Shown here in pieces: positions 20,682 through 30,716 of a stretch of 64,000 nt of DNA. Under the pieces are notes generated by a model. It made no database searches. It was not told the origin of the DNA and saw only the letters and a list, made by a program, of their open reading frames with translations. The first letter of the stretch is position 1. Every line of letters begins with the position of its first letter. Source of the stretch: Klebsiella sp. RHBSTW-00484 (GTDB lineage: Bacteria > Pseudomonadota > Gammaproteobacteria > Enterobacterales > Enterobacteriaceae); assembly GCF_013705725.1 (NCBI RefSeq), contig NZ_CP055483.1:1-64000 (forward strand), written 5' to 3'. The position numbers were made by a program, and so were the translations under genes.

Positions 20682-22499
20682 ATGCTGTTGAAAACGTCTC
20701 GACGAACTTTCCTGAAGGGGTTAACCCTCTCTGGCGTAGCCGGAAGTCTTGGCGTATGGAGTTTCAATGCGCGTTCCAGTCTGAGCCTGCCAGTTGCCGC
20801 ATCCCTGCAGGGTACTCAGTTTGACCTGACCATTGGTGAAACGGCCGTCAATATCACGGGCAGTGAGCGTCAGGCCAAAACAATCAATGGAGGCCTGCCG
20901 GGGCCCGTTCTTCGCTGGAAAGAAGGTGACACCATTACCCTGAAGGTCAAAAACCGTCTTAATGAACAGACGTCCATTCACTGGCACGGCATTATTCTTC
21001 CGGCCAATATGGATGGTGTTCCGGGGCTGAGTTTTATGGGCATAGAGCCTGATGATACCTACGTTTACACCTTTAAGGTTAAGCAGAACGGGACTTACTG
21101 GTACCACAGCCATTCCGGTCTGCAGGAACAGGAGGGGGTATACGGTGCCATTATCATCGATGCCAGGGAGCCAGAACCGTTTGCTTACGATCGTGAGCAT
21201 GTGGTCATGTTGTCTGACTGGACCGATGAAAATCCTCACAGCCTGCTGAAAAAATTAAAAAAACAGTCGGATTACTACAATTTCAATAAACCAACCGTTG
21301 GCTCTTTTTTCCGCGACGTGAATACCAGGGGGCTGTCAGCCACCATTGCCGATCGGAAAATGTGGGCTGAAATGAAAATGAATCCGACTGACCTCGCGGA
21401 TGTCAGTGGCTACACCTACACCTATCTCATGAACGGGCAGGCCCCGCTGAAAAACTGGACCGGACTGTTCCGTCCCGGTGAAAAGATACGCTTACGGTTT
21501 ATCAACGGCTCGGCAATGACCTATTTCGATATCCGTATCCCCGGGCTGAAAATGACGGTCGTGGCTGCAGATGGCCAGTATGTAAACCCGGTTACCGTTG
21601 ACGAATTCAGGATTGCCGTTGCCGAAACCTATGATGTCATTGTGGAGCCTCAGGGTGAGGCCTATACCATCTTCGCACAATCCATGGACAGGACCGGTTA
21701 CGCTCGAGGGACACTGGCCACGAGAGAGGGGTTAAGTGCTGCCGTTCCCCCCCTCGATCCCCGTCCTCTGTTGACCATGGAAGATATGGGTATGGGGGGA
21801 ATGGGACATGATATGGCAGGAATGGACCACAGCCAGATGGGAGGCATGGATAACAGCGGAGAGATGATGTCTATGGACGGTGCTGACCTTCCGGATAGCG
21901 GGACATCCTCCGCGCCCATGGATCACAGCAGCATGGCCGGTATGGATCATTCCCGGATGGCCGGAATGCCGGGTATGCAAAGTCATCCTGCGTCAGAAAC
22001 GGATAACCCACTGGTTGATATGCAGGCGATGAGCGTCTCTCCGAAATTAAATGATCCGGGTATTGGTCTTCGAAATAACGGAAGAAAGGTTCTCACGTAC
22101 GCGGATTTGAAAAGCCGCTTTGAGGATCCTGACGGACGTGAACCTGGCCGTACCATAGAACTGCATTTAACCGGCCACATGGAAAAGTTTGCCTGGTCAT
22201 TTAACGGAATCAAGTTTTCAGATGCCGCACCGGTGCTGCTGAAATACGGTGAGCGGCTCAGGATCACGCTGATCAACGATACCATGATGACTCACCCCAT
22301 TCACCTGCATGGTATGTGGAGCGATCTGGAAGATGAAAACGGTAATTTCATGGTTCGTAAACACACAATAGATGTTCCCCCTGGTACAAAACGCAGTTAC
22401 AGAGTGACAGCAGATGCGCTTGGCCGCTGGGCGTATCACTGCCATTTGCTCTATCACATGGAAATGGGAATGTTTCGTGAAGTCCGGGTGGAGGAATGA
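20682..22499 (+). CDS. pcoA: Copper resistance multicopper oxidase PcoA
   Basis: A 605-residue periplasmic multicopper oxidase that oxidises Cu(I) and possibly catechols, lowering copper toxicity. A twin-arginine signal (SRRTFLKGL) begins the protein. Copper ligands are clear: HWHG, HSHSG, HPIHLHG and [10 protein letters not shown], the last two completing the type 1 and trinuclear sites. A Met/His-rich insert (around residues 370-440, with repeated MDHS and MxGM units) probably recruits Cu(I). The ATG at 20682 is chosen because AAGGGA lies about 6 bp upstream; the ATG at 20676 abuts that site. The stop overlaps the first ATG of pcoB. Confidence 0.97.
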   Translation: MLLKTSRRTFLKGLTLSGVAGSLGVWSFNARSSLSLPVAASLQGTQFDLTIGETAVNITGSERQAKTINGGLPGPVLRWKEGDTITLKVKNRLNEQTSIHWHGIILPANMDGVPGLSFMGIEPDDTYVYTFKVKQNGTYWYHSHSGLQEQEGVYGAIIIDAREPEPFAYDREHVVMLSDWTDENPHSLLKKLKKQSDYYNFNKPTVGSFFRDVNTRGLSATIADRKMWAEMKMNPTDLADVSGYTYTYLMNGQAPLKNWTGLFRPGEKIRLRFINGSAMTYFDIRIPGLKMTVVAADGQYVNPVTVDEFRIAVAETYDVIVEPQGEAYTIFAQSMDRTGYARGTLATREGLSAAVPPLDPRPLLTMEDMGMGGMGHDMAGMDHSQMGGMDNSGEMMSMDGADLPDSGTSSAPMDHSSMAGMDHSRMAGMPGMQSHPASETDNPLVDMQAMSVSPKLNDPGIGLRNNGRKVLTYADLKSRFEDPDGREPGRTIELHLTGHMEKFAWSFNGIKFSDAAPVLLKYGERLRITLINDTMMTHPIHLHGMWSDLEDENGNFMVRKHTIDVPPGTKRSYRVTADALGRWAYHCHLLYHMEMGMFREVRVEE

Positions 22500-22504
22500 T
22501 GCGA

Positions 22505-23395
22505 ATGAAGAGAAATTTGAAGGCCATACCTGTTCTGGTCGCCGGTTTGTTTACCTCACAGCTTTCTATTGCGGCGGGCTCCGTCTCTGCAGATCCCCAC
22601 GCCGGGCACGACATGTCTGCCATGCAGATGCCAGCAGATGAGAATTTCACTGAGATGACGTCAATGGAGCCCATTGTAACTGAGAGCAGAACGCCAATTC
22701 CGCCTGTTACCGATGCCGACCGGAAGGCTGCATTCGGCAATTTACAGGGGCATGCGATTCACGACAGTGCGATTAATTATCTGGTTCTGCTGGATCAACT
22801 GGAATGGCAACGGTCGGATAACACCAACAATTTCAGCTGGAGTGTTAACAGCTGGATTGGAGGCGACACAGATCGGATTTGGCTAAAGAGTGAAGGTGAA
22901 CGAAGCAATGGGGAAACGGAGGCGGCTGAAGCGCAGTTACTCTGGGGACATGCGGTTGGCCCATGGTGGGATTTGGTTGCGGGTGTCAGGCAGGATTTCA
23001 GACCTGCTTCTGCCCGGACCTGGGCTGCTGTCGGTTTTCAGGGGCTGGCACTCTATAATTTTGAGTCTGAAATTACGGGTTTTGTCAGTAATGGCGGAAA
23101 AGCAGCCCTTCGTCTGGGAGGAGAATACGACGTTTTACTGACTAACCGGCTCATACTCCAGCCATCCTATGAGGTGAATTTCTACAGTCAGGATGATGAA
23201 TCGCGGGGTCGCGGCAGGGGACTGACTGACACAGAGCTGGGGCTCCGGCTGCGCTATGAAATACGCCGTGAGTTTGCACCCTATATAGGCGTTTCCTGGA
23301 ATCAACTTTACGGGAAAACATCCGATATGGCGAAAAGAGAAGGTGAGAAAGACCATCAGGTAGTATTCCTGGCGGGAGCCAGAATCTGGTTTTAA
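22505..23395 (+). CDS. pcoB: Copper resistance outer-membrane protein PcoB
   Basis: A 296-residue outer-membrane beta-barrel that works with PcoA in copper handling. A signal peptide (to about SIAAG) precedes a His/Met-rich stretch ([13 protein letters not shown]), followed by alternating amphipathic strands ending in the terminal aromatic residue LAGARIWF. Two earlier in-frame ATGs at 22496 and 22499 overlap the pcoA stop and lie nearer a GGAGG site, so translation may start there. The 296-residue form matches the described PcoB length. Confidence 0.94.
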   Translation: MKRNLKAIPVLVAGLFTSQLSIAAGSVSADPHAGHDMSAMQMPADENFTEMTSMEPIVTESRTPIPPVTDADRKAAFGNLQGHAIHDSAINYLVLLDQLEWQRSDNTNNFSWSVNSWIGGDTDRIWLKSEGERSNGETEAAEAQLLWGHAVGPWWDLVAGVRQDFRPASARTWAAVGFQGLALYNFESEITGFVSNGGKAALRLGGEYDVLLTNRLILQPSYEVNFYSQDDESRGRGRGLTDTELGLRLRYEIRREFAPYIGVSWNQLYGKTSDMAKREGEKDHQVVFLAGARIWF

Positions 23396-23434
23396 CGCAC
23401 TGATATAAAACACTCAACTAAACAGGTAAATAAA

Positions 23435-23815
23435 ATGTCGATTTTAAATAAAGCCATTCTTACAGGTGGCCTCGTTATGGGCGTTGCTTTCTCTGCTATG
23501 GCCCATCCGGAATTAAAAAGCTCTGTGCCACAGGCTGATTCAGCCGTAGCGGCCCCGGAAAAGATTCAGCTTAATTTCTCGGAAAATCTGACCGTGAAAT
23601 TCTCAGGTGCAAAATTAACGATGACGGGTATGAAAGGCATGTCATCACATTCTCCGATGCCGGTCGCGGCAAAAGTGGCGCCAGGCGCTGACCCTAAATC
23701 GATGGTCATTATTCCGCGAGAGCCTTTACCCGCTGGCACTTATCGTGTTGACTGGCGCGCGGTTTCTTCAGATACGCACCCTATTACCGGTAATTACACC
23801 TTTACAGTGAAGTAA
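23435..23815 (+). CDS. pcoC: Periplasmic copper-binding protein PcoC
   Basis: A 126-residue secreted CopC-family protein that binds Cu(I) and Cu(II) at separate sites and passes copper to PcoD or PcoA. The signal ends FSAMA and the mature protein starts HPELKSS, whose N-terminal His is a Cu(II) ligand. The Cu(I)-binding Met cluster is visible in [13 protein letters not shown]. The C-terminal [13 protein letters not shown] supplies a further His. It lies directly upstream of pcoD. Confidence 0.97.
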   Translation: MSILNKAILTGGLVMGVAFSAMAHPELKSSVPQADSAVAAPEKIQLNFSENLTVKFSGAKLTMTGMKGMSSHSPMPVAAKVAPGADPKSMVIIPREPLPAGTYRVDWRAVSSDTHPITGNYTFTVK

Positions 23816-23819
23816 TATT

Positions 23820-24749
23820 ATGAACGACCTGATTATGATTGTTATTCGTTTTCTTCTTTATCTGGATTTGATGGTAATATTTGGATTGCCATTTTTTCAG
23901 ATATATGGAATAAGCGGTGTCAGACATGAAACCTATAACCTGACTAATTTCAGGTCGTTTATAACCTTTGCTGTTGTTACAGGCATCATTCTTACTGGCA
24001 TTAATATGCTCCTGGTATCTAATGCCATGAGTGGAGTAACTGACCTCAGAGAATTATCCATCCATGTTATCGAGATGGTGATAGAAGAAACTGATGTGGG
24101 TATTAGCTGGATTGTCAGGCTCTGTGCCCTGTTTACCACACTCGGTGCTTTGTTCCTTTACACTAATAAGAGAGTATTGTCCTGCCTGCTGATGACGATG
24201 AGTGGGGGCGTGGCGCTGGCTACACTTGCCTGGGGAGGACACGCCGTTATGCATGACGGTCTGCATTACTATCTCCATTTACTGAGCGATCTGACCCATC
24301 TCGGCGCTGCAGGTGCCTGGACAGGTGCTCTGGTTGCATTTGCTATCCTGCTGATGCGCAGAAACGAGCATAATGCACAGAGCGTCATTGTGATATCTGA
24401 CTCCCTGGCAAAATTTGCCACGGCAGGAACGGTGATTGTTGTAGCCCTGATCCTGAGTGCGCTGGTCAACTATCTGTATATTGCTGAGGGTAACTTAACT
24501 CCCTTATTCAACAGTTCCTGGGGGAGGATATTGCTTGCCAAGACGGCTCTGTTTGTTCTGATGCTTCTTCTGGCTGCAGCAAACCGGTTTCACCTGGGTC
24601 CCCGGCTTGAAGTTATGGTCAGGGAAGGGAATTATGATCGCAGCGTTGCCCTGATGCGAAACAGCATCCTGACAGAATTCGTTGTTGCGATTATCATTCT
24701 GGGCGCCGTAGCGTGGCTTGGAATGCTTGCTCCGTCTCAGATCAGCTAG
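23820..24749 (+). CDS. pcoD: Copper resistance inner-membrane protein PcoD
   Basis: A 309-residue CopD-family inner-membrane protein with about eight hydrophobic helices. It is thought to take copper from PcoC into the cell for loading PcoA. Conserved His residues in membrane segments ([22 protein letters not shown]) fit metal passage. The gene follows the pcoC stop by 4 bp, so translation is probably coupled. Confidence 0.96.
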   Translation: MNDLIMIVIRFLLYLDLMVIFGLPFFQIYGISGVRHETYNLTNFRSFITFAVVTGIILTGINMLLVSNAMSGVTDLRELSIHVIEMVIEETDVGISWIVRLCALFTTLGALFLYTNKRVLSCLLMTMSGGVALATLAWGGHAVMHDGLHYYLHLLSDLTHLGAAGAWTGALVAFAILLMRRNEHNAQSVIVISDSLAKFATAGTVIVVALILSALVNYLYIAEGNLTPLFNSSWGRILLAKTALFVLMLLLAAANRFHLGPRLEVMVREGNYDRSVALMRNSILTEFVVAIIILGAVAWLGMLAPSQIS

Positions 24750-24803
24750 GGGACAGCCAAAGCTCATGCGTGAGATTTTTACTTTCATATCAGCGAGTTG
24801 ACC

Positions 24804-25484
24804 ATGCAGCGTATTTTAATCGTTGAAGACGAACAAAAAACAGGTCGTTACCTGCAGCAGGGACTGGTTGAGGAAGGCTATCAGGCCGATCTCTTTAATA
24901 ATGGCCGCGATGGTCTCGGGGCCGCGTCGAAGGGACAGTATGATTTGATAATACTGGACGTGATGCTGCCTTTCCTCGACGGGTGGCAAATCATCAGCGC
25001 ACTGAGGGAGTCCGGGCACAAAGAACCGGTCCTGTTTTTAACCGCAAAGGACAACGTGCGGGACAAAGTGAAAGGACTGGAGCTTGGCGCAGATGACTAC
25101 CTGATTAAGCCCTTTGATTTTACGGAGCTGGTTGCACGTGTAAGAACCCTACTGCGCCGGGCACGCTCGCAGGCCGCAACAGTCTGCACCATCGCCGATA
25201 TGACCGTTGATATGGTGCGCCGGACCGTGATCCGTTCGGGGAAGAAGATCCATCTCACCGGTAAAGAATACGTTCTGCTTGAGTTGCTGCTGCAACGCAC
25301 CGGAGAAGTGTTACCCAGGAGTCTTATCTCGTCCCTGGTCTGGAACATGAATTTTGACAGTGATACGAATGTGATTGATGTCGCCGTGAGACGTCTGAGA
25401 AGTAAAATTGATGATGACTTTGAGCCAAAACTGATCCATACCGTTCGCGGTGCCGGATATGTCCTGGAGATCAGAGAAGAGTGA
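24804..25484 (+). CDS. pcoR: Copper-responsive regulator PcoR
   Basis: A 226-residue OmpR-family response regulator. The receiver domain begins [17 protein letters not shown], with phosphorylated Asp52 in [13 protein letters not shown] and the conserved Lys in [10 protein letters not shown]. The winged-helix DNA-binding domain ends [15 protein letters not shown]. It should activate the pcoABCD promoter from the dyads at 20531-20565. The ATG at 24804 is preferred over a TTG at 24798. It overlaps pcoS by 4 bp. Confidence 0.96.
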   Translation: MQRILIVEDEQKTGRYLQQGLVEEGYQADLFNNGRDGLGAASKGQYDLIILDVMLPFLDGWQIISALRESGHKEPVLFLTAKDNVRDKVKGLELGADDYLIKPFDFTELVARVRTLLRRARSQAATVCTIADMTVDMVRRTVIRSGKKIHLTGKEYVLLELLLQRTGEVLPRSLISSLVWNMNFDSDTNVIDVAVRRLRSKIDDDFEPKLIHTVRGAGYVLEIREE

Positions 25485-26881
25485 GGTTCAAAATTTCCCT
25501 GACCACACGCCTGAGCCTGATTTTTTCTGCGGTGATGCTTACGGTATGGTGGTTATCAAGTTTTATCCTGATTAGCACCCTGAATGGCTATTTCGATAAT
25601 CAGGACCGCGATTTTCTGACAGGTAAACTTCAGCTCACCGAAGAGTTTCTTAAAACAGAGACGTTCAGGAACAAAACGGATATTAAGTCATTATCAGAAA
25701 AAATAAACGATGCGATGGTGGGGCACAATGGCTTATTCATTTCTATAAAAAACATGGAAAATGAAAAAATTGTTGAACTCTATGCCAAAAATTCTGTTGT
25801 TCCAGCGGTCCTGCTTAATAAGTCGGGTGATATTCTCGACTATATGATCCAGACGGAAGAAAATAACACCGTGTACCGCAGTATCTCGCGGCGGGTTGCC
25901 GTGACGCCGGAACAGGGTAAAAGCAAACATGTCATCATTACGGTTGCCACGGATACTGGGTATCACACCCTGTTTATGGACAAACTCAGTACCTGGCTGT
26001 TCTGGTTCAATATCGGTCTGGTCTTTATTTCTGTTTTTCTGGGCTGGCTGACCACACGTATTGGTCTGAAACCGCTACGGGAAATGACCAGTCTGGCTTC
26101 CTCCATGACCGTACACAGCCTGGATCAGCGTCTAAATCCCGATCTGGCTCCGCCGGAAATCTCTGAGACCATGCAGGAGTTCAATAATATGTTTGATCGC
26201 CTGGAGGGGGCATTCCGGAAACTGTCAGATTTCTCGTCTGACATCGCGCATGAGCTGCGCACACCAGTCAGTAATCTGATGATGCAGACGCAGTTTGCAC
26301 TGGCTAAGGAAAGGGATGTTTCGCATTACCGCGAAATTTTATTCGCTAACCTGGAAGAACTGAAAAGGTTGTCACGAATGACCAGTGACATGCTTTTTCT
26401 GGCACGTTCAGAGCATGGTCTGCTGCGGCTGGATAAACATGATGTGGATCTGGCAGCCGAACTGAATGAATTACGTGAGTTGTTCGAGCCCCTGGCAGAC
26501 GAAACAGGAAAGACAATCACGGTTGAAGGAGAGGGCGTTGTTGCCGGAGACAGCGATATGCTCCGACGTGCTTTCAGTAACCTGCTTTCCAATGCAATCA
26601 AGTATTCTCCCGATAACACCTGTACAGCGATACACCTTGAGCGTGACAGTGACTGTGTGAACGTGATGATTACGAATACGATGTCCGGCCAGGTTCCCGC
26701 TAATCTGGAACGTTTGTTTGACCGGTTCTATCGCGCAGACTCATCAAGGTTCTACAACACGGAAGGCGCGGGGCTGGGATTATCAATTACAAGGTCGATC
26801 ATTCATGCTCACGGCGGCGAGCTGTCAGCAGAACAGCAGGGGCGGGAAATTGTGTTCAGTGTGCGTCTGTTAATGGATTAA
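25481..26881 (+). CDS. pcoS: Copper-sensing histidine kinase PcoS
   Basis: The 466-residue membrane sensor kinase partner of PcoR. It has membrane helices at about 10-34 and 172-192 around a periplasmic sensor loop, a HAMP linker, the phosphorylated His257 in [12 protein letters not shown], and an ATPase domain ([25 protein letters not shown]). The GTG start overlaps the pcoR stop (GTGA), implying coupled translation. Confidence 0.95.
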   Translation: MRFKISLTTRLSLIFSAVMLTVWWLSSFILISTLNGYFDNQDRDFLTGKLQLTEEFLKTETFRNKTDIKSLSEKINDAMVGHNGLFISIKNMENEKIVELYAKNSVVPAVLLNKSGDILDYMIQTEENNTVYRSISRRVAVTPEQGKSKHVIITVATDTGYHTLFMDKLSTWLFWFNIGLVFISVFLGWLTTRIGLKPLREMTSLASSMTVHSLDQRLNPDLAPPEISETMQEFNNMFDRLEGAFRKLSDFSSDIAHELRTPVSNLMMQTQFALAKERDVSHYREILFANLEELKRLSRMTSDMLFLARSEHGLLRLDKHDVDLAAELNELRELFEPLADETGKTITVEGEGVVAGDSDMLRRAFSNLLSNAIKYSPDNTCTAIHLERDSDCVNVMITNTMSGQVPANLERLFDRFYRADSSRFYNTEGAGLGLSITRSIIHAHGGELSAEQQGREIVFSVRLLMD

Positions 26882-26909
26882 TACCGTTATTCAGGAGAAA
26901 CCCGGAAGG

Positions 26910-26923
26910 TGACAAAAATGTCA
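26910..26923. promoter_or_regulatory. CusR/SilR-like operator upstream of pcoE
   Basis: The palindrome TGACAAAAATGTCA lies about 175 bp before the pcoE start. It resembles the TGACA/TGTCA half-sites of the sil boxes more than the TGTAAT half-sites at pcoA. This fits the view that pcoE answers to a CusR/SilR-type regulator and not to PcoR. Confidence 0.6.
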
Positions 26924-27096
26924 TCGTTCAGTCACGCGATAAACAGAGGCGGTTTTTTATAATCAGCCATAAATCAGGACAGCGTGATAATTCAATCGCC
27001 CGGTTCCTGGCGTGATGATCAACCAGCCCTGAGATCAAATGCTTTCTCTGTTATAAGCATTGATTGTTCGGGTATGAAAACACCGGAGACCCAACC

Positions 27097-27531
27097 ATGA
27101 AAAAGATCCTTGTATCCTTTATTGCCATGATGGCTGTCGCTTCATCTGCCTGGGCTGCAGAGACAATGAACATGCATGACCAGGTAAATAATGCCCAGGC
27201 GCCTGCCCATCAGATGCAATCATCCGCTGAAAAAAGTGCAGTTCAGGGGGAGAGCATGAAAATGATGGATATGAGCGGTCACGATCAGGCCGCAATGTCC
27301 CATGAAATGATGCAAAACGGCAATTCTGCCGCCCATCAGGACATGGCTGAAATGCATAAAAAAATGATGAAAGCCAAACCTGAGAACACCCAAGAAACTG
27401 CTAAGCCATTTTCCGAAATGAGCGAGCATGAGAAAGCCGCTGTTGTGCATGAGAAGGCGAATAATGGCCAGTCTTCCGTTATTCATCAGCAACAGGCGGA
27501 AAAGCATCGCAGCCAGATCACCCAGAATTAA
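27097..27531 (+). CDS. pcoE: Periplasmic copper-binding protein PcoE
   Basis: A 144-residue secreted, Met/His-rich protein homologous to SilE that sequesters copper in the periplasm. The signal ends ASSAWA. The mature protein contains NMHDQVNNAQAPAHQMQSS and repeated HExxxxxHExMxxG units ending near KHRSQ. The ATG at 27097 matches the known PcoE length; an upstream start at 27064 lacks a signal peptide at its N-terminus. It has its own promoter region and a strong terminator. Confidence 0.96.
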   Translation: MKKILVSFIAMMAVASSAWAAETMNMHDQVNNAQAPAHQMQSSAEKSAVQGESMKMMDMSGHDQAAMSHEMMQNGNSAAHQDMAEMHKKMMKAKPENTQETAKPFSEMSEHEKAAVVHEKANNGQSSVIHQQQAEKHRSQITQN

Positions 27532-27581
27532 CCCGCAGCTCCACTTGTCAGACCCTGATTTGACGCCGAAGTCACTGGCTT

Positions 27582-27608
27582 ACGCTCCCGTCCGGGAGCG
27601 TTTTTTTT
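27582..27608 (+). terminator. Terminator of pcoE
   Basis: A near-perfect stem ACGCTCCCG / CGGGAGCGT is followed by eight T residues, about 50 bp after the pcoE stop: a clear intrinsic terminator ending the metal island. Confidence 0.93.
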
Positions 27609-27710
27609 ATAAGCGAAATGAATAATAATGAAAGAGTCCATACACAATGTCTTTTTTGGTCATGCCGACCTTACAATTAACTTATGTTGTTTGAGAATCC
27701 TGTTCCCCAG

Positions 27711-28007
27711 TCATCTCCAGGGTTCATGCCGCGCCGTATCCTGAGACTGGCTGAGAATACGAATGACCGTAACCATAGAATGTGATGATACAAAATAGAT
27801 CATGTGCTGTTCCACCGGCAGTGTGCAGATATCGTCTCCCAGCTCTGCACGATGCGTGCCGATATCATGCATGGCCAGCACATCAAACACTGCAGCTATA
27901 CGGCCGATGTATGCATCCGCCTGAACAACCCCGAACTCTCTGAAGCTGTAGTCCCAGATGGCCTCCAGATCCTCTTCTGCTTTTGGTGTCAGCTCAATCT
28001 CTTTCAT
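27711..28007 (-). CDS. parE: ParE-family toxin
   Basis: A 98-residue RelE/ParE-superfamily toxin. It starts MKEIELTPKAEEDLEAIWDYS and contains the usual C-terminal beta strands (MVTVIRILSQSQD). Plasmid ParE toxins poison DNA gyrase and enforce plasmid retention. The start overlaps the antitoxin gene by 14 bp on the same strand, with the antitoxin first, as normal for parDE. The ATG at 28007 is chosen over 28028 because the family's N-terminus begins there. Confidence 0.88.
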   Translation of the reverse strand: MKEIELTPKAEEDLEAIWDYSFREFGVVQADAYIGRIAAVFDVLAMHDIGTHRAELGDDICTLPVEQHMIYFVSSHSMVTVIRILSQSQDTARHEPWR

Positions 28008-28254
28008 TTGCCACCCTGGCCCTGACATTCTTCAGGAATGCATCCTTGTTCCATGGTTTCGCCTCGCCGCTGCTGATTCCTTCGGCCAGCAGATCGCGGA
28101 GTTCCTGAAGGCGTGATTCAGCCTGCTTCTCGCGCAGTAGACGCAGCGCGTCACGCATGACCTCGCTCTGGGTACGGTAATCACCGGCCTTAACCAGGGA
28201 ATCGATAAATTCACGCAGCTCATCACCCACGTCCACCGTCATCGTACGGGCCAT
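27994..28254 (-). CDS. parD: ParD-family antitoxin
   Basis: An 86-residue ribbon-helix-helix antitoxin. The N-terminal half (MARTMTVDVGDELREFIDSL, then YRTQSEVMRDALRLLRE) is the DNA-binding RHH fold of ParD/CopG proteins. The flexible C-terminus should wrap the toxin. It precedes and overlaps parE and probably represses their shared promoter. Confidence 0.9.
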   Translation of the reverse strand: MARTMTVDVGDELREFIDSLVKAGDYRTQSEVMRDALRLLREKQAESRLQELRDLLAEGISSGEAKPWNKDAFLKNVRARVANERD

Positions 28255-28567
28255 AACCCCTCCGCTTCTTATGTAAGATTAGTTCTTACATCATTATATC
28301 AGCTTACTCCCCCGCTTCCATCTCCCGAATTTTAGCCAAAACAACACTGCAGTAGTATGGAGATCCGACTTAGCATCTTTTCGGATCTGCACGGCGGGAA
28401 ACCTGCCATTGATATGATAATCGTCCTAAACACATAAAGTCATTCTTAATGTGATATTTATCATAAATCACAATATAATATCTGATATGATGTTTGCTCA
28501 ATGCGATATAAATCATTCGAGGTATGATTTTTTACCTAACCGGACATTATCAGACGGAGCGTGCAGG
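28255..28567. other. AT-rich intergenic region with promoter-like sequence
   Basis: No gene is supported. It holds the divergent upstream regions of parDE and the following operon. It contains one arm of a 25-bp repeat (28378-28402) that recurs inverted at 45861-45885. A run of repeated ATATGAT-type motifs (about 28410-28530) gives it strong AT bias. Confidence 0.5.
28378..28402. repeat. 25-bp dispersed repeat, copy 1
   Basis: Bases 28378-28402, with core CGGATCTGCACGGCGGGAAA, occur as a perfect reverse complement at 45861-45885, about 17.5 kb away. Both copies lie in AT-rich intergenic DNA before a co-directional gene block. Function unknown. Confidence 0.75.
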
Positions 28568-28831
28568 ATGGATGAGAAAGAAGTGAATTTTTCACTCAGC
28601 TATGAGCAGCTGACCCGGATAGCGGAAGAGCGTATCCGTGAGTGCAATCTGGACAGCCAGGGCGCGATTTACATCAGCGAGTCAGCCAAGGCCGGTGCCG
28701 TGCTGAGCTATTGGTATGAACTGGCCATAAATGGCTATGCCTCAGTGAATGCCATAAAGAGGCAAGAGCTCATAGACGCCGATCACCTGCGCCTCAGAAA
28801 ACTCATCTGGCCGGAGGCGGACAAGCAATGA
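28568..28831 (+). CDS. Hypothetical plasmid protein, 87 aa
   Basis: I do not recognise this protein. It is 87 residues, soluble, starts MDEKEVNFSLSYEQLTRIAEERI, and is mainly predicted helical with many charged residues. The ATG at 28568 is chosen because GGAG lies upstream. It is the first of a set of five co-directional genes that ends with an Hha homologue. Its stop overlaps the next start (ATGA), so the two are translated together. A regulatory or plasmid-housekeeping role is possible but only inferred from context. Confidence 0.7.
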   Translation: MDEKEVNFSLSYEQLTRIAEERIRECNLDSQGAIYISESAKAGAVLSYWYELAINGYASVNAIKRQELIDADHLRLRKLIWPEADKQ

Positions 28832-29394
28832 CTCAGGCGCGCCGACCATCGCCGCTGCAGCGGCGGGTGCTGATTGTGCTGGCCGCCCTCGATGCGAAAC
28901 GGCCGGGCCCGGTGGCGACGCGGGATATCGAGCGGGTGCTGGAGCAGGGCGGGGACGCCCCGGTGTACGGGCCGAACCTGCGCGCCTCCTGCCGGCGCAT
29001 GGAAGCCGCGGGCTGGCTGCGCACCCTGCGCGCCCCGAACCTGCAGCTGGCCGTCGAGCTGACGCAGGACGGTCGCTGCATTGCAGAACCGCTCTTCCAG
29101 GCAGAACGCGAGGCTGAAACGGCACGAAAACGACTGACAGACGTCCGGCGTCTGCCGTTACGCCAGACGGCTGCCGGTGACGCGGTGGAGCTGCAGCTGG
29201 ATGACGGCCATTACACCATCAGGGAAGCGGCCTACGTGATCCGTCTGGACGGTACCACCTGCCTGCAGCTGACGGATGCCGGCGGCATACGCCGGATAAA
29301 AGAGGGCGATCCCCTGCAGGTGGCCAGCTGGTATCAGGCCTGTTTTGATGCAGGCCTGCCGGTCACCGTCCAGGTGAATGAGAGCCGGGACTGA
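28828..29394 (+). CDS. Hypothetical protein, possible winged-helix
   Basis: A 188-residue protein of unknown function. The first 90 residues read like a winged helix: SPLQRRVLIVLAAL, VATRDIERVLEQ, and RASCRRMEAAGWLRTL as a possible recognition helix, then a wing-like LAVELTQDGRCIA. The rest has beta-rich character (DAVELQLDDGHYTI). It overlaps the preceding gene by 4 bp. The first half is clearly more GC-rich than its neighbours. A DNA-binding role is an inference from pattern only. Confidence 0.65.
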   Translation: MTQARRPSPLQRRVLIVLAALDAKRPGPVATRDIERVLEQGGDAPVYGPNLRASCRRMEAAGWLRTLRAPNLQLAVELTQDGRCIAEPLFQAEREAETARKRLTDVRRLPLRQTAAGDAVELQLDDGHYTIREAAYVIRLDGTTCLQLTDAGGIRRIKEGDPLQVASWYQACFDAGLPVTVQVNESRD

Positions 29395-29424
29395 TCGCCA
29401 CCACACAAGGAACAGGAGCATAAA

Positions 29425-29919
29425 ATGAAAGTCACTGAACCCGGGCTGAATAAGCTGATCGATAACCTGAACACCCTGATTTGCGAGGACAGCCTGCTCA
29501 CGCGCAAGGAGCGTGAAACGCTGGTACTGGCCGTCGCTGCCATCGGCGCCATGAAAGCGCGCGTCGGCTTGAAAAAAGGCGAAGCGCCGGCCGTTGCCAG
29601 ACGGGAAAAAAGGGAGAAAAAAGACCGCCAGCCTGATCCGCGTTTTCCGCGAGCCGGTCATCCCTGGCAGGAAGACGAAAAAACCTTACTGAGTGATGCG
29701 CTCGATTCGGTACCGGACGAAGAGATTGGCAGGCATCTGTTCTGGCTTTCCGAGAAACTGGGCAGAACGCCTTTCAGTGTTGCTTTCCAGATCGCGGCAA
29801 TCAGGGAGCTGCAGGACGGCTGGGAGGAGCAGTTCAGGGAGATTTCGGATAAAATTCGCTTGTCCGGCCTGAGCATCAGTGATTATCTGAAGCAGAACGG
29901 CACGGGCCATAACGCCTGA
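29425..29919 (+). CDS. Hypothetical protein with charged linker
   Basis: A 164-residue protein I cannot assign. Residues 1-45 look helical, a basic linker follows (KKGEAPAVARREKREKKD), then a compact segment HPWQEDEKTLLSDALDSV, which resembles a helix-turn-helix of the SANT/Myb kind followed by GRTPFSVAFQIAAIREL. It has a good ribosome site (AGGAGCATAAA). It belongs to the co-directional block ending in hha. Confidence 0.65.
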   Translation: MKVTEPGLNKLIDNLNTLICEDSLLTRKERETLVLAVAAIGAMKARVGLKKGEAPAVARREKREKKDRQPDPRFPRAGHPWQEDEKTLLSDALDSVPDEEIGRHLFWLSEKLGRTPFSVAFQIAAIRELQDGWEEQFREISDKIRLSGLSISDYLKQNGTGHNA

Positions 29920-29962
29920 AGAAATTTGCGTTACAGAAAAATTATATAACTGAGGGGCAGTG

Positions 29963-30331
29963 ATGAAAACAGCGATATGGGTGGTGGTGTATTTCACGAT
30001 GTGTTTTCTGCTTTTCACAGGATGGATGTTCGCCTTCGCGCAGTATGCGCCCTATAACGGGCAGGAGCACGCGTTCTCTCTGACGTATCTGCTTAATTTA
30101 TTTTTTCTTCACGTTGTGATGGTACCTTACTACGAGTTCTTTCAGACTGAACCATACAGCAATGCATTAATGAGTCTGGCAGATGAATCCGGTCAGATGA
30201 TACGTTTTCATCACGTGGTACCTGTTCTCCGGATATATAGCCTGTCCGCACTCTTAACTTTTGTGGGTTACATCATATATGCAAAATGGTTCACTCATAA
30301 CCGGCTGAAAGAAATGCATCTTCCAGAATGA
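29963..30331 (+). CDS. Small integral membrane protein
   Basis: A 122-residue protein with three likely transmembrane helices: residues about 4-26 (WVVVYFTMCFLLFTGWMF), 40-58 (SLTYLLNLFFLHVVMVPY) and 88-108 (ALLTFVGYIIY). I do not recognise the family. The ATG at 29963 has GAGGGG ahead; a GTG at 29960 is possible. Its position just upstream of hha suggests co-expression. Confidence 0.62.
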   Translation: MKTAIWVVVYFTMCFLLFTGWMFAFAQYAPYNGQEHAFSLTYLLNLFFLHVVMVPYYEFFQTEPYSNALMSLADESGQMIRFHHVVPVLRIYSLSALLTFVGYIIYAKWFTHNRLKEMHLPE

Positions 30332-30364
30332 TATTACCGGGACACCTCAGGATATAAAAAACCA

Positions 30365-30568
30365 ATGACGAAACAGGAATGGATTTTTCGACTACGGCGC
30401 TGTACATCAAAGGAAACCCTGGAAAGGATAATAGAAAAAAATAAATATTCTCTGTCAGATGATGAGCTTGAGCATTTCAATGCCGCGGTTGATCACCGGC
30501 TGGCGGAAATGGCAATGGGGAAGTTTTATGATAAAATACCTGCAGGCGTTTGGAAATATGTTAAATAA
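30365..30568 (+). CDS. hha: Hha/YmoA-family modulator
   Basis: A 67-residue member of the Hha/YmoA family, small partners of H-NS that help silence horizontally acquired and conjugation genes. The family pattern is clear: [21 protein letters not shown], then [17 protein letters not shown] and VWKYVK at the end. Plasmid-coded Hha proteins often reduce the cost of carrying foreign DNA. Length is normal for the family. Confidence 0.92.
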   Translation: MTKQEWIFRLRRCTSKETLERIIEKNKYSLSDDELEHFNAAVDHRLAEMAMGKFYDKIPAGVWKYVK

Positions 30569-30616
30569 TACAGCCAGCATCAGTCTGTTCGCAGTTATCT
30601 CACCTGGAGCGCAATC

Positions 30617-30716
30617 ATGAATATGATATTTGAACTGATTGGATTGTTACTGGTAGTCGGATGCGCATTCTTCACCACTTTTTTCTTAGCCGCTGTAGCA
30701 GGCACTATGGTAGTTA
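30617..30716 (+). pseudogene. Start of a small membrane protein, broken at lacY remnant
   Basis: An ATG at 30617 with GGAG 8-11 bp upstream opens a hydrophobic segment (MNMIFELIGLLLVVGCAFFT, then TFFLAAVAGTMVV). After about 33 codons the sequence switches to a lacY-type gene in another frame, and the original frame continues into meaningless residues. It looks like the 5' end of a small membrane protein gene cut by a rearrangement. Confidence 0.35.
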
